From Ruminococcaceae bacterium UBA4871 (GTDB lineage: Bacteria; Bacillota; Clostridia; Oscillospirales; Acutalibacteraceae): DNA of 36,691 bases. The position numbers and the translations under genes are program-made. Shown here one piece after another: positions 24,060 through 31,964 of the stretch; the stretch's first letter is position 1, and each line of letters opens with the position of its first letter. Below the pieces are notes generated by a model that did no database searches, was not told the DNA's origin, and saw nothing but the letters and a program-made list of their open reading frames with translations. The stretch spans positions 96,117 through 132,807 of the forward strand of contig DHDR01000034.1 in the NCBI GenBank assembly GCA_002399445.1, in the 5' to 3' direction.

Positions 24060-25028
24060 ATGTTTATCAATAGCTTTATCAGTTGGATCGGCGGCAAAAA
24101 GGCGCTCCGCAACGTTATATACCGGCTCTTCCCCAAGGATTACGGCAGATACATTGAGGTGTTCGGTGGCGGCGGCTGGGTATTGTTCGGCAAAAAGCCG
24201 GATCAAAACGCAATGGAGGTTTACAACGACTTCAACTCCAACCTCGCTAATCTTTTTTACTGCGTCAAAACCCGCACATGGGAATTTCTCCGGCACCTTG
24301 GCTTTCTCCCCATTAATTCACGAGATGAATTCCATGTCATCCGCAAATTCATTGAAAAGGAAGAATTTACACAGGACTATCTCTCAGAAGAACTGGAGCT
24401 GGCGCGGCACAACCTGTCCCCTCCGGATTTTGAGGATATGAAGGTGCTGATGCTGGAAAACGCGGAAAAAAGCAATGTGCGCCGAGCCTCCGCATTTTAC
24501 AAGCTCATTCGATACAGCTATGGCAGCGGCTGCACTTCCTACAGCTGCCAGCCATGCGATGTGCGGAAAACCTTCTTCCTCATATGGGAAGCTTCCCGCA
24601 GGCTTGCCGACACGGTGGTGGAGAATAAAGATTTTGAGGCATTGATCCGGCAGTACGACCGGGACAATGCCTTTTTTTATTGTGATCCGCCCTATTATGA
24701 AACCGAGGGGCATTACGCCGTGGTGTTCCGGAAAGAAGATCATAAACGTCTCCGGGATACGCTCAAAAGCTGCAAAGGAAAATGGATGGTGTCCTACAAC
24801 GACTGTGAGTACATCCGTGAGCTATATGCCGGATATCACATTCTGTCTGTTACTCGCATCAACAACCTCGCGCAGCGGTATGACGGCGGCTGTGAATATC
24901 CGGAGGTAATCATCACCAATTACGATCCCAAGGAGCGCCGGAACGCCGAACCGAAGCAGCTTAATCTTTTTTCTGATGAGAACGGAGATGATGAGGATGA
25001 ATGGTATCGAACAAATGAGATGGGCTAA
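24060..25028 (+). CDS. DNA adenine methylase, D12 class (N6-adenine)
   Basis: The 322-residue protein is a Dam-like, D12-class methyltransferase. Motif X-like FISWIGGKKAL (6-16) and SAM-binding VFGGGGWVLFGK (34-45) come first, then EVYNDFNSNL (53-62) and the catalytic DPPY (209-212). Its order is that of Dam/DpnM-type enzymes. No restriction partner lies beside it in the window, which is common for mobile-element methylases that protect or regulate the element. GAGAGGTG immediately precedes the ATG at 24060; a GTG three bases earlier is an alternative. The 3' end overlaps the next gene by 32 bases. Target sequence is unknown. Confidence 0.92.
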   Translation: MFINSFISWIGGKKALRNVIYRLFPKDYGRYIEVFGGGGWVLFGKKPDQNAMEVYNDFNSNLANLFYCVKTRTWEFLRHLGFLPINSRDEFHVIRKFIEKEEFTQDYLSEELELARHNLSPPDFEDMKVLMLENAEKSNVRRASAFYKLIRYSYGSGCTSYSCQPCDVRKTFFLIWEASRRLADTVVENKDFEALIRQYDRDNAFFYCDPPYYETEGHYAVVFRKEDHKRLRDTLKSCKGKWMVSYNDCEYIRELYAGYHILSVTRINNLAQRYDGGCEYPEVIITNYDPKERRNAEPKQLNLFSDENGDDEDEWYRTNEMG

Positions 25029-25386
25029 AGACCTGATCTCAGAAAAAACAAACGGTCTGCAGGAGCTTATCGTTGGCAACATGCATGACGAGCTGTATAT
25101 TCGCACCTCGGACAAGGCAACGGTCGGACTGTATCTTTCCGTGCTGCCCAACCGGAAAACCGGACTGTATGATTGCCTGTTTAAAGCATATATCCGCACT
25201 TGCGGCGGCTACAACACAGCGAAAAAAATGCAGGCTATTGCTGACGAGTATCAGAACATCACGAATCTTCTGAGTCAGCTTGAAACAGCTAAAATTTCAC
25301 TCACCGGAGATGAGCTGAACACCTTTGTCAGCGAAATGAAATCGACAGAAGAACAACAAACAACTGCCCCCAAAATGGGGATGTGA
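24997..25386 (+). CDS. Hypothetical protein overlapping the methylase gene
   Basis: The 129-residue protein begins MNGIEQMRWAKDLISEKTNG. Helical and beta segments follow, with conserved-looking YIRTSDKATVGLYLS and a C-terminal helix. The start ATG at 24997 has GGAG nine bases upstream and overlaps the methylase end by 32 bases, indicating coupled translation. No domain is recognised. Its position suggests a small accessory protein of the element rather than a methylase specificity subunit. Confidence 0.7.
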   Translation: MNGIEQMRWAKDLISEKTNGLQELIVGNMHDELYIRTSDKATVGLYLSVLPNRKTGLYDCLFKAYIRTCGGYNTAKKMQAIADEYQNITNLLSQLETAKISLTGDELNTFVSEMKSTEEQQTTAPKMGM

Positions 25387-25398
25387 GGAGGAAAGCCT

Positions 25399-25647
25399 AT
25401 GAAAACAGAAAATATCGATCTCTGCGAGCTTGACGATCTTGTCATTCCAAGATGCCTTCTGGAAGCCGCAGAGATTACCGGAAACTGCGACTTAGAAATA
25501 CAGTGCGTTCCCGGTGCGATTATCATTACTGCAAGCAATCTACTGGACGGTGTCCCCGCGCCGCTTATGGCCTTATTTCATGATTTGGGGATCAGCGATG
25601 CCGCTGTCCGAAGTGTTCTGATGGAGGGAGGGTTGCCAAATGAGTAA
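25399..25647 (+). CDS. AbrB-like small protein
   Basis: The 82-residue protein contains LVIPRCLLEAAEITGNCDLEI followed by GAIIITA (about 14-45). The pattern resembles an AbrB/SpoVT swapped-hairpin domain, although the first basic stretch is acidic here, so DNA binding may be lost. An AGGAGGAAAG motif precedes the ATG. Its end overlaps the next AbrB-family gene by eight bases, so the two form a coupled pair, perhaps partners in a heteromeric regulator. No toxin gene is next to it. Function is inferred. Confidence 0.65.
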   Translation: MKTENIDLCELDDLVIPRCLLEAAEITGNCDLEIQCVPGAIIITASNLLDGVPAPLMALFHDLGISDAAVRSVLMEGGLPNE

Positions 25648-25927
25648 CGGAAAGCCCATGTATAAATTGATCGACGGCAAAGGCCGCGTCCTGATTCCCA
25701 AGGAATTGCGCGTCGCCGCAAGCATGGATTACGGCGACATTGTGCGCCTTGGCATTGCAAACGGCAAGGTGTCCGTGCTGAAGGTGGACATCATCGAAGT
25801 TGGAGATCAGTCCCCGGAGGCTGTGGAAGCCTATGTCCGCGCGGCCTTCAAGACCATGCCGGACGATACCCGCCTCAGTCTGATTGCCGAACTGACGGAA
25901 CTGTTGAAGCAGAAAAAGGAGGTGTGA
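25640..25927 (+). CDS. AbrB/MazE/SpoVT-family DNA-binding protein
   Basis: The 95-residue protein has a clear N-terminal AbrB domain: LIDGKGRVLIPKELRVAA (about 10-27), then YGDIVRLGIANGKVSVLKV (about 31-49). A helical C-terminal extension (about 55-95) may dimerise or bind a partner. Such proteins are transition-state regulators or antitoxins. It is translated in overlap with the degenerate-looking AbrB-like gene upstream and stands four bases before the next gene. Likely regulates the element's own genes; no operator was identified. Confidence 0.87.
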   Translation: MSNGKPMYKLIDGKGRVLIPKELRVAASMDYGDIVRLGIANGKVSVLKVDIIEVGDQSPEAVEAYVRAAFKTMPDDTRLSLIAELTELLKQKKEV

Positions 25928-25930
25928 GAA

Positions 25931-26512
25931 TTGGATGCAAAAGAAATCTATACAAAAAGCGATTGTTCGGAAACTGCCTTTTCCTGTTCCATCAAAGGCA
26001 AAGTTGTAATTCTGAACCGTGAGGCGCTGCCGTCGTGTAACCAAAATCAACTGTATTTCTGCCTCTGCGGAAACGGGGCCGGTGCCAATCCAAGCGGATG
26101 CGCCGTATTTCTGGTGTCCCTGCGTACCGGGGAGTTTTCCCTGAAAAAGCGCAATGAGGTAATCGGCGTTCTGAAAACGGAGCTGCTGCCGGACAGCGCA
26201 AAGCTGCAGCTTTCCCAAATCAGGCCGGTCGGGACGCTGGACCTAAAGGATCATGAAGCGAAGTACAGCGGCTACTGTTTTCTGCCGGATGGCCGGTACG
26301 CGGCGGGTGTCTGGCTGTGCAGTGAACAGGAAGTGCTGAACTATGTGGAAATGCAGAAGTCCTATCAGCACCGCATCATGATCTGCGACAGGGACGATTT
26401 CTGCGTTTTAGAAATGAAGAACGGCAGGCTCCTGCATCCATCCCAAGAGGAACTGGAAGCCTTCCGTAACCCGCAGAACGGAGGAATGCAATATGACAAA
26501 GGTTTAATTTAA
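25931..26512 (+). CDS. Hypothetical protein of the putative element
   Basis: The 193-residue protein starts at TTG (25931), supported by AAAGGAGGTG about five bases upstream; only a few bases separate it from the AbrB gene. It has three cysteines in a CLCGNGAG-type stretch (about 44-51). No domain is recognised and there is no signal peptide or membrane helix. The 3' end runs into a perfect palindrome (26497-26519). Probable cargo of the integrative element. Confidence 0.68.
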   Translation: MDAKEIYTKSDCSETAFSCSIKGKVVILNREALPSCNQNQLYFCLCGNGAGANPSGCAVFLVSLRTGEFSLKKRNEVIGVLKTELLPDSAKLQLSQIRPVGTLDLKDHEAKYSGYCFLPDGRYAAGVWLCSEQEVLNYVEMQKSYQHRIMICDRDDFCVLEMKNGRLLHPSQEELEAFRNPQNGGMQYDKGLI

Positions 26513-26519
26513 ACCTTTG
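26497..26519. repeat. Perfect 10-bp palindrome between two element genes
   Basis: CAAAGGTTTA and TAAACCTTTG flank a three-base centre (ATT). It overlaps the stop of the preceding gene and ends just before the AAAGGAGG ribosome site of the YodL-like gene. It may be a regulator-binding site or a translation-controlling hairpin. No T-run follows, so it is not a terminator. Confidence 0.7.
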
Positions 26520-26533
26520 AAAGGAGGATCGCC

Positions 26534-27082
26534 ATGCGCGGTATTCGAATGGAAAAGGGCATCATCCTGTATTACGGCAACACAGCCGGGTATGTTTCGG
26601 GCGGCAAGGCTGTGGTTGATCCGCTGTTTGCATCGCAGGAACTGAAGGATTTTCTCTCCCGGCAGAAAGATGTTTCCGAGGTGAAATGGACGGACGGCGT
26701 GTTTGACCGGCTCATGAACGGGCAAAGGGAAAACCGCGAAATCACTCCGTTGAAAAACTGCCGCATCTGGCAGCTCAAGCCGGAATCGGATATTCTGATG
26801 CGCTTCATCGGCTACGATGAGATGGTCGAAAAATTCGGGGAACCCAATATGCGGGATTACGAGGCGGTCTATGACGGTGAGGTGGAAACCAACGATCTGG
26901 AAAGCATCTACGCCAAATTCAACGTAGAGCATCCCGAAGGTTTTTCCGGACATTCCCTCTCCATGTCCGATGTGGTGGAGCTTTACGACGATGCCGGAAG
27001 CGAATTCCATTATGTTGACCGCTTCGGCTTCAAACAGATCAACTTCAAGCCTCCCGCTCAAACAAAGGCCATGCAGCTATAA
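26534..27082 (+). CDS. YodL-like domain protein
   Basis: The 182-residue soluble protein has the YodL-type arrangement common in Firmicute mobile elements: WQLKPESDILMRFIGYDEM (about 79-97), the RDYEAVYDGEV block, FNVEHPEGFSGHSLSMSDVV (about 130-149) and YVDRFGFKQI (about 161-170). An AAAGGAGG precedes the ATG. A terminator follows at 27096-27118. I recall this domain from integrative elements; its biochemical role is unknown. A link to element maintenance is inferred. Confidence 0.8.
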   Translation: MRGIRMEKGIILYYGNTAGYVSGGKAVVDPLFASQELKDFLSRQKDVSEVKWTDGVFDRLMNGQRENREITPLKNCRIWQLKPESDILMRFIGYDEMVEKFGEPNMRDYEAVYDGEVETNDLESIYAKFNVEHPEGFSGHSLSMSDVVELYDDAGSEFHYVDRFGFKQINFKPPAQTKAMQL

Positions 27083-27093
27083 CCCAAGTTTCA

Positions 27094-27118
27094 ACGACAG
27101 CTCAGGCTGTCTTTTTTT
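27094..27118 (+). terminator. Terminator after the YodL-like gene
   Basis: GACAGC (27096-27101) pairs with GCTGTC (27106-27111), with a TTTTTTT tail. It separates the regulatory/accessory genes from the pilus operon. Confidence 0.82.
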
Positions 27119-27127
27119 GTACCCATC

Positions 27128-27253
27128 TTGCCGAAAGGAGAAAAAATCAGGCCGGATCAAAATCAAGCTGCCGTTCCCAATCAGGGAGAAAAACAAAATG
27201 CCGCTCTGCAGCAGGAGGCTTTTCAGCCTACCATGCAGATGGGTGGTATGTAA
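27128..27253 (+). CDS. Possible 41-codon small ORF before the pilin gene
   Basis: An open frame from TTG (27128) to TAA (27251-27253) encodes a Gln/Pro-rich peptide ending QEAFQPTMQMGGM. A GAAAGGAG motif stands 8 bases after the TTG, so the real start could be an ATC at 27146 just after that motif. No ATG is in frame until near the end. It lies between the terminator and the pilin gene. It may be a real small protein with an unusual start, or the 3' remnant of a longer gene. Confidence 0.3.
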   Translation: MPKGEKIRPDQNQAAVPNQGEKQNAALQQEAFQPTMQMGGM

Positions 27254-27289
27254 ATTCCAAGCCAACAAATTTTATGGAGGTTACTCAAT

Positions 27290-27520
27290 ATGAAAAAAAT
27301 GTTTAGAAATGTAGAAAATGCTGTTGCTGTGAAAATCCTGACTGCTAAAGCCGCTCTTTTAGACCGTCGCGGGGAAGGTTTTGTTGATACGGCGATCAAA
27401 ATTTTAATGGCCGTCGTGATCGGCGCATTGATCCTCGCAGGATTGTATGCCCTGTTTGGAAAAACGATCCTGCCTACACTCACGCAGCGCATTAAGGATA
27501 TGTTCAACTATGCGGGCTGA
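27290..27520 (+). CDS. Flp-like pilin/pseudopilin (DUF6133-like)
   Basis: The 76-residue membrane protein has a basic N-terminus (1-28), the motif RRGEGFVD (26-33) and one long hydrophobic helix (about 34-55), then TLTQRIKDMFNYAG. This matches the plan of Flp/type IVb prepilins, where a peptidase cuts after the Gly and the helix packs in the filament; the usual Glu at +5 is absent, with Asp at +3 instead. The gene stands directly before the prepilin peptidase, and its stop overlaps that gene's start by 11 bases. Ribosome site TGGAGG precedes the ATG. The family resembles DUF6133 proteins, as I recall. Confidence 0.8.
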   Translation: MKKMFRNVENAVAVKILTAKAALLDRRGEGFVDTAIKILMAVVIGALILAGLYALFGKTILPTLTQRIKDMFNYAG

Positions 27521-27950
27521 TTTGCCGTTCCTGTTTCAGGGCGGCATGTTTTTTACCCTTTTGTTCCTTGCTTCCGTGTTCGACATCAGGAAAAGGACGA
27601 TTCCAGATACCGTCTGTCTGCTGATTGCCTTGACCGGCCTGATTAGTTTTGAACCGGTGAAGCTGTTCGGCATACTTACAGCCATTCCGCTTCTGCTGGC
27701 CGCCCTCTTGTGGGGCGGCATGGGCGGCGGGGATATCAAGTTGACGGCGGCATCAGGGATTGTCCTCAGTTTGCAAAGAGGCTTGGCGGCTATGGTAATT
27801 GGCCTTACCGCCCTGCTTCTTTTCTATTTAATTTATTCCATCGTACAAAAGTTGCGCAAGAGGAAGCGTCAGAAAGCGTTCCCCCTCGCGCCTTTTTTAT
27901 CGGTCGGCTGTATCGCTGCCTATTTTTTGAATGGAGGGATCATCCTATGA
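27510..27950 (+). CDS. Type IV prepilin peptidase, A24 family (CpaA/TadV-like)
   Basis: The 146-residue polytopic aspartic peptidase cuts prepilin leader peptides at the membrane. The two catalytic aspartates are in FDIRKRTIPD (about 24-33) and GGGDIKL (about 72-78); both have the A24 spacing. Four to five hydrophobic helices are visible. The N-terminal methylase domain of larger prepilin peptidases is missing, as in CpaA/TadV. The start is the ATG at 27510 inside the pilin gene; the frame is open further upstream, but that would overlap the pilin more. The stop overlaps the next start (ATGA). Confidence 0.93.
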   Translation: MRADLPFLFQGGMFFTLLFLASVFDIRKRTIPDTVCLLIALTGLISFEPVKLFGILTAIPLLLAALLWGGMGGGDIKLTAASGIVLSLQRGLAAMVIGLTALLLFYLIYSIVQKLRKRKRQKAFPLAPFLSVGCIAAYFLNGGIIL

Positions 27951-28768
27951 GTTTTTTTAAGAATCGAACGGTTCTCGGTGTGCTCTGCATTGTACTGTCG
28001 CTTTTGATCTGCTTTGCGGTCACGCCGCTTTTTAATGCCGGAATTTCTCAAAAGACGAGCATTGTGCGCGTCGCGAAAGACATCAAATCCGGAGATCAGA
28101 TTACAAAGGACATGGTGCAGACCGTGGAAGTCGGTGGCTACAATCTGCCGGAAAATGTATTGAAAAACAAAGACAGCATTATCGGGAAATATGCCGCCTC
28201 GGACTTATCCGTCGGCGACTATATTCTGAACTCCAAGATTATCGACACACCCGCTGCCGACAACTCCTATTTATACAACCTCAACGGAGAAAAACAGGCT
28301 ATTTCCGTAACGGTGAAAAGCCTTGCCAACGGTCTGTCCGGCAAACTGGTATCCGGCGATATTGTGTCGGTCATCGCACCGGATTACAAGAAACAGGGCG
28401 CGACCGTCATTCCTCCGGAACTGCAGTATGTGCAGGTTATCGGAGTGACCGCCAGCACCGGTTATGATACAGATCAAGAAAACAGTGAGAGCAAATCATC
28501 GGATCAAACAACAGACAAAGAAAAAAGCCTGCCAAGCACTGTTACCCTGCTGGCAACACCGGAACAGAGCAAAATTCTCGCCGAACTGGAGTCGGACGGC
28601 AAGCTGCACCTTTCCCTTGTGTACCGGGGCAGCAAGGAAAACGCTGGCAAATTCATAGCGGCGCAGGACAAGATGCTGACCGGGTTATATCCATCCGCCA
28701 CGGATAAAACGGCAGGCGAAAAGAGTGATTCTTCTGCCGCAGCTGTTTCCGGCGAGGGAGGCAGGTAA
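27947..28768 (+). CDS. CpaB/RcpC-like SAF-domain pilus assembly protein
   Basis: The 273-residue protein has one N-terminal membrane helix (about 8-27). It is followed by a SAF domain (about 38-95), including VRVAKDIKSGDQITKDMVQ, then a CpaB/RcpC-type second domain with ISVTVKSLANGLSGKLVSGDIVSV-like text (about 115-140). A Ser/Lys-rich acidic segment (about 178-195) and a low-complexity tail follow. In Tad systems this protein lines or tethers the export channel. It starts in an ATGA overlap with the peptidase gene and is followed at one base by the CpaE-like gene. In a monoderm it would face the cell wall. Confidence 0.87.
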   Translation: MSFFKNRTVLGVLCIVLSLLICFAVTPLFNAGISQKTSIVRVAKDIKSGDQITKDMVQTVEVGGYNLPENVLKNKDSIIGKYAASDLSVGDYILNSKIIDTPAADNSYLYNLNGEKQAISVTVKSLANGLSGKLVSGDIVSVIAPDYKKQGATVIPPELQYVQVIGVTASTGYDTDQENSESKSSDQTTDKEKSLPSTVTLLATPEQSKILAELESDGKLHLSLVYRGSKENAGKFIAAQDKMLTGLYPSATDKTAGEKSDSSAAAVSGEGGR

Positions 28769-28769
28769 T

Positions 28770-29585
28770 ATGTTCAATTTCAAAACAGGGAGTATTTTTT
28801 CCCGAAGCACCAGTTGTGAAGCGCAGGACGCGGAACCTGAAAAAGGCGTGCAGGTACTGGCCGTGTGGGGCAGCCCTTCCTCCGGCAAGACCACTGTCAG
28901 CGTCAAGCTGGCGAAATACCTCGCCGACAAACACAAAAACGTATTGCTGCTCCTGTGCGACATGACCGCGCCCATGCTGCCGTGCATCTGTCCTCCCTCC
29001 GACCTTGAGTGCGAAAAATCCCTCGGAAGCATCCTCGCGGCGACCCATGTGACGGATTCCCTGATCAGGCAGAACTGCGTCACACACAAGAAAATCAGTT
29101 ACCTGACCCTGATCGGCATGCTCAAGGGTGAAAATGTGTTCACCTACCCGCCGTATAACGCGGAACTGGCGACAGAGCTGATTGAGCATCTGCGGGATAT
29201 CGCGCCTTATGTCATTATCGACTGCGGCAGCTATGTCGCCAACGACATTCTGTCAGCCGTAGCGCTCTTGGAAGCCGATTCCGTTCTGCGGCTTGTTAAC
29301 TGTGACCTGAAATCCGTCAGCTATCTCTCTTCACAGCTTCCGCTGCTGAAGGATAAAAAATGGGACGCTGACAAGCAGTACAAGATAGCCAGCAATATAA
29401 AGACCAATGAGGCCAGCGGGAACGTTGAGCAGGTGTTGGGCAGCGTGGCTTTCAAAATTTCCCATTCCGATGAGCTGGAGAATCAGGCACTCGCCGGGGA
29501 TCTGTTCCGTGATCTGGCTCTTAAAGACAGCCGTGGCTTCCGAAAGGAGATCCAAAAAATCAGCAAGGAGGTGTTTGGCGTATGA
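28770..29585 (+). CDS. CpaE/TadZ-like ParA-type ATPase
   Basis: The 271-residue protein has an N-terminal extension (1-27) and then a P-loop ATPase of the ParA/MinD group. Walker A GSPSSGKTT lies at 34-42, and the switch-II-like VIIDCG is at about 147-152. The usual leading Lys of the deviant Walker A (KGGxGKT) is replaced, as in several CpaE/TadZ relatives. In Tad systems TadZ places the machine at a pole or membrane site. It is one base after the CpaB-like gene and shares an ATGA overlap with the CpaF gene. Confidence 0.82.
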   Translation: MFNFKTGSIFSRSTSCEAQDAEPEKGVQVLAVWGSPSSGKTTVSVKLAKYLADKHKNVLLLLCDMTAPMLPCICPPSDLECEKSLGSILAATHVTDSLIRQNCVTHKKISYLTLIGMLKGENVFTYPPYNAELATELIEHLRDIAPYVIIDCGSYVANDILSAVALLEADSVLRLVNCDLKSVSYLSSQLPLLKDKKWDADKQYKIASNIKTNEASGNVEQVLGSVAFKISHSDELENQALAGDLFRDLALKDSRGFRKEIQKISKEVFGV

Positions 29586-31030
29586 AAAGTAAATGCAGGC
29601 CGACAGAACGTAAACGTTCTCAAACCGTCGAGCCGGAGATATCTTCGGAAGAAGCAATGAAAAACATCGAATCTATTAGCATGACAGACAACCACAGCCT
29701 GTTTTTCTCTCCCGGCGATGGCACTAAGGATTTCGGGGCTGTTCTGCATGAAGTGCAGGAGTATATTTCCGGCAAATATTCCACTCTCATCATTGATGGG
29801 AAAACAGAAGATGGGAAAGCGCAGGTCAAACGGTACATTGGCAAATACCTAATGGATCACCGAATTGCCGTGAAAGGCATGACGGATCAACAGCTTATTG
29901 ATGCCCTCTATACCGAAATGGCCGAGTTCAGTTTTTTGACAAAATATATCTTCGGCACAGGGATTGAGGAAATCGACGTAAACGCTTGGAATGATGTTGA
30001 AGTCCAGTACAGTAACGGAAATACCGTGAAGCTTGACGAACACTTTGACTCGCCGGAGCATGCCGTCAACGTTATCCGAAGGATGCTTCATGTGTCCGGC
30101 ATGGTGCTGGACAACGCAAGCCCTGCCATCCTCGGCCACCTGTCAAAAAACATCAGAATCGCCGTGCTGAAAACGCCTCTTGTGGACGAAGACGTCGGCG
30201 TCTGCGCATCCATCCGTATTGTCAATCCGCAGAACCTAAAAAAAGAGGATTTTGTGAAGGAAGGCATAGCTACCGGGGAAATGCTGGATTTTCTCTCGGA
30301 ATGCCTGAGATACGGTATATCAGTGTGCGTAGCGGGCGCGACTTCATCCGGCAAGACTACCGTGGCGGGCTGGCTTTTGACCACCGTCCCCGATACCAAA
30401 AGGATTTTTACCATAGAAAACGGCTCGCGTGAGCTGGCGCTGGTTCGGAAGAAGGACGGCAAGGTTGTAAACAGCGTCATCCATACGCTCACGCGCTCCA
30501 GCGAAAATGAAAAGCAGGACATTGATCAGGATCTGCTTCTGGACATAGCGCTCCGCTTCAATCCGGAAATCATCTGCGTCGGTGAAATGCGAAGCGCGGA
30601 AGCCTATTCCGCGCAGGAAGCCGCCCGAACCGGGCATACGGTGCTGACCACCATCCACTCCAACAGCTGCGAGGCCACCTACCGCAGGATGGTCACCCTG
30701 TGCAAGCGAAAATACGACATGGCCGACGGTACGCTCATGGACTTGGTGACCGAGGCTTTCCCGATTGTCGTTTTTACAAAGCAGCTTGAAAACAAACAGA
30801 GAAAGATGATGGAGATCATGGAATGCGAAATCTCACCGAACGGCACCCGTAATTTCCGCACCCTCTTCCGGTTCCGGATTACTGAGAACCGTGTGGAAGG
30901 CGATAAATTCATCATCAACGGTCACCATGAGCAGGTCAGGCGGATTTCAGACAGTCTGCAGAAGCGCTTCCTTGAAAACGGTATGCCGCAGGAAGTGCTT
31001 GACCGGCTCGCGAAGGGAGGCGCTGCCTGA
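29582..31030 (+). CDS. CpaF/TadA-type secretion ATPase
   Basis: The 482-residue hexameric motor ATPase powers pilus extension or retraction. Walker A is GATSSGKTT (252-260) and Walker B is EIICVGEMR (329-337). The histidine box GHTVLTTIHS (351-360) is present. The N-terminal 120 residues correspond to the CpaF N domain, with an unusually charged first 30 residues. It starts in an ATGA overlap and ends in a TGATG overlap with the TadB gene. CpaF members are close to conjugation (VirB11/TrbB) ATPases, so a role in DNA transfer is an alternative worth keeping, but the pilus neighbours favour the Tad role. Confidence 0.95.
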   Translation: MKSKCRPTERKRSQTVEPEISSEEAMKNIESISMTDNHSLFFSPGDGTKDFGAVLHEVQEYISGKYSTLIIDGKTEDGKAQVKRYIGKYLMDHRIAVKGMTDQQLIDALYTEMAEFSFLTKYIFGTGIEEIDVNAWNDVEVQYSNGNTVKLDEHFDSPEHAVNVIRRMLHVSGMVLDNASPAILGHLSKNIRIAVLKTPLVDEDVGVCASIRIVNPQNLKKEDFVKEGIATGEMLDFLSECLRYGISVCVAGATSSGKTTVAGWLLTTVPDTKRIFTIENGSRELALVRKKDGKVVNSVIHTLTRSSENEKQDIDQDLLLDIALRFNPEIICVGEMRSAEAYSAQEAARTGHTVLTTIHSNSCEATYRRMVTLCKRKYDMADGTLMDLVTEAFPIVVFTKQLENKQRKMMEIMECEISPNGTRNFRTLFRFRITENRVEGDKFIINGHHEQVRRISDSLQKRFLENGMPQEVLDRLAKGGAA

Positions 31031-31959
31031 TGACTTTCATACAACTGATTGCATGTATCGGCCTGATCGCCGGTGCTTTTATTTTACTTGGCCTTTCACC
31101 GATTGAATTCACGGACGGCCTGTTCAGCTTTCTGACCAAACGTCCCAAAAGCATCCGGGATGAAATAAACGAAGCTGCCAAGCGGAAAAAGCCGTCCTTT
31201 TTGCGCCGGGAGATTACGGAAGCACAGGACATCCTCGCCCTCACTGGACGGAGCAGCCGTTTTTCTCTTGTGTGCGCATGTTCGCTGCTGTTGTTTGCCG
31301 TCGGTGCGAGCATTGCTATCCTGATGCAAAATGTGTTCCTCATGCCGGTGCTGGCAGTAGGACTGATGTTCCTGCCGTTCTGGTACATCCGGCTTACCGC
31401 GACGCATTACAAGAAGAATATTGCAGCCGAGCTGGAAACGGCGCTCTCCATCATCACCACGGCCTATCTCAGAAATGAAGATATTCTGACCGCCGTGGAA
31501 GAAAACATCCAGTATCTGAACCCGCCCGTTCAGGGTGTATTCAAGGATTTTCTCACGAGAATAAAGCTCATCAATCCGGATGTGGACGCGGCTCTCAAGG
31601 CGATGAAACCCAAGATCGAAAACGAGGTTTTTCAGGAATGGTGTGACGCTATGGCCGCCTGCCAGTACGACAGGAGCCTTAAGACCACCTTAACTCCCAT
31701 CGTCGGCAAGTTGTCCGACATGCGGATCGTCAACTCGGAGTTGGAATACCTTGTGTTTGAGCCTCGGAAGGAATTCATCATTATGGCGCTCCTTGTGGTC
31801 GGCAACATTCCGCTGATGTATTTTCTCAACAAGAGCTGGTACGATACGCTGATGCATACCGCTGTCGGGCAGATCATCCTCACGGTCTGCGCTGCGGCGA
31901 TTTTTATCTCCGCAGCCTTTGTCATCAAGCTGACCAAGCCTATTGAGTACAGGAGGTAG
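31030..31959 (+). CDS. TadB-like inner-membrane platform protein (T2SSF)
   Basis: The 309-residue polytopic protein has membrane helices at about 3-22, 80-98, 102-120, 255-272 and 280-300. The cytoplasmic T2SSF/GspF domain lies at about 130-250, with ELETALSIITTAYLRNEDIL. It forms the membrane platform of Tad/type II-like secretion with TadC. The start lies in the CpaF stop (TGATG), and the TadC-like start follows after AGGAGG, so the operon continues without gap. Confidence 0.9.
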   Translation: MTFIQLIACIGLIAGAFILLGLSPIEFTDGLFSFLTKRPKSIRDEINEAAKRKKPSFLRREITEAQDILALTGRSSRFSLVCACSLLLFAVGASIAILMQNVFLMPVLAVGLMFLPFWYIRLTATHYKKNIAAELETALSIITTAYLRNEDILTAVEENIQYLNPPVQGVFKDFLTRIKLINPDVDAALKAMKPKIENEVFQEWCDAMAACQYDRSLKTTLTPIVGKLSDMRIVNSELEYLVFEPRKEFIIMALLVVGNIPLMYFLNKSWYDTLMHTAVGQIILTVCAAAIFISAAFVIKLTKPIEYRR

Positions 31960-31964
31960 CGGAT

